This document shows, one piece after another, positions 5,722-6,148 of a stretch of DNA of 6,148 nt; within the stretch, counting starts at the first letter, position 1, and each line of letters starts with the position of its first letter. This DNA comes from an uncultured Clostridia bacterium. GTDB lineage: Bacteria; Bacillota; Clostridia; Oscillospirales; Ruminococcaceae. The DNA is taken from contig CAMDZU010000085.1 of assembly GCA_945910715.1 (NCBI GenBank), positions 1-6,148 on the forward strand, given 5' to 3'. A model generated the notes under the pieces. The model had not been told where the DNA came from. It did not search any database and was given only the letters and a program-made list of their open reading frames with translations. The position numbers and the translations under genes were made by a program.

Positions 5722-5791
5722 AAAGATGCGCTATTTCATTGCGAAATTGCACAAATTATTTCGTCGATTTTCACAAATATTTATTTTTAAG

Positions 5792-5808
5792 TATTTACAG
5801 AGTAAATA
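5792..5808. repeat. 17-bp palindrome TATTTAC-AGA-GTAAATA
   Basis: Two perfect 7-base arms flank a 3-base centre, and pairing extends outwards by about three more bases with one G-T wobble. It lies 50 bases past the end of the partial gene and about 137 bases before the pseudo-receiver start. It is AT-rich and has no T-run on the minus strand directly after it, so an operator fits better than a classic terminator. Confidence 0.4.
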
Positions 5809-5857
5809 TTTCCGATTTCCAATAAAGTCTTTCTTCAATAATAATCTTATTCTCTGA

Positions 5858-6148
5858 TTACGTATTCGGCAAAGCAAGGTTGATTAAGAAGGTTTTAATT
5901 ACCCGTAGCTTTTTTTTCGTATCTTTCGGCATTGGTTCATAAAACAAAATCATTATATCACCTTCCCGAACATCATAACACAAATTATCGGATATTTCAG
6001 TATCCAAAAAGTCTGAATCCGTCTTAATTCTCTTTTTTCTTGCCTCAAAAGCAACATTCTCAAAATCTATATTACCCTGCATCTCCATTTCCGACTCATT
6101 ATCAGCGTGTTGCGGATGTTCAGGCGGATATTTTGCTAATATAGCCCC
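5858..6148 (-). CDS. C-terminal part of an unrecognised protein
   Basis: 96 codons are visible up to the stop at 5858-5860; the frame stays open through the right edge, so the N-terminus lies outside the window. An internal ATG at 6086-6088 could be a start but has no ribosome site, so truncation by the window is more likely. The sequence is rich in Glu, Lys and Asp, with a basic patch (EARKKRIKT), a short beta-like piece (EGDIMILFYEP) and a basic-hydrophobic end (KKKLRVIKTFLINLAL). I do not recognise the family and see no membrane segment or catalytic motif in this part. A 202-base gap with its own promoter separates it from the next gene, so it is probably a separate transcription unit. Confidence 0.6.
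   Translation of the reverse strand, partial: GAILAKYPPEHPQHADNESEMEMQGNIDFENVAFEARKKRIKTDSDFLDTEISDNLCYDVREGDIMILFYEPMPKDTKKKLRVIKTFLINLALPNT

Overview
The window looks like chromosomal DNA from a moderate-GC Clostridia, most likely a gut or rumen Ruminococcus-type Firmicute. This is inferred from the style of the secreted leucine-rich-repeat/fibronectin-III protein, from the strong AGGAGG-type ribosome sites, and from the Nif11-like double-glycine leader peptides. No rRNA, tRNA, phage gene or transposase is present to fix the taxonomy. All nine genes I accept lie on the minus strand, so transcription runs from right to left.

In transcription order the layout is as follows. (1) The C-terminal end of an unrecognised protein (5858-6148, open at the right edge). 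(2) An AT-rich regulatory gap (5656-5857) with a 17-bp palindrome, a perfect 11-bp tandem repeat and a good extended -10 promoter. (3) A degenerate response-regulator receiver domain (5128-5655) that lacks the phosphoryl-acceptor Asp and the conserved Lys, and whose C-terminus ends in a leader-like ...LAAGG motif plus a Pro-rich tail. (4) Two small unrecognised membrane proteins (about 4722-5063 and 4263-4691). (5) A lipoprotein (3612-4208). (6) A 740-residue secreted LRR protein with two FN3 domains (1342-3564). (7) Three small proteins in a row (1000-1299, 423-905, 1-330), each beginning with a related acidic leader that ends in a double glycine. Genes 3 to 7 are 30-94 bases apart and could be one or a few operons.

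The most notable content is the three-gene set at the left. The leaders are alike (the two long ones are both 71 residues with GG at 70-71), but each carries a different cargo: a zinc-ribbon-like domain, a small beta-rich SH3-like domain, and an unidentified domain cut by the window edge. This looks like a leader module swapped onto different small folded cargos rather than ordinary short bacteriocin cores. No maturation enzyme, C39 peptidase or ABC exporter is in the window, so export or modification is an inference. With the lipoprotein, membrane proteins and LRR/FN3 protein, the region reads as a cell-surface or secretion-related accessory locus, possibly under the promoter in front of the pseudo-receiver gene.
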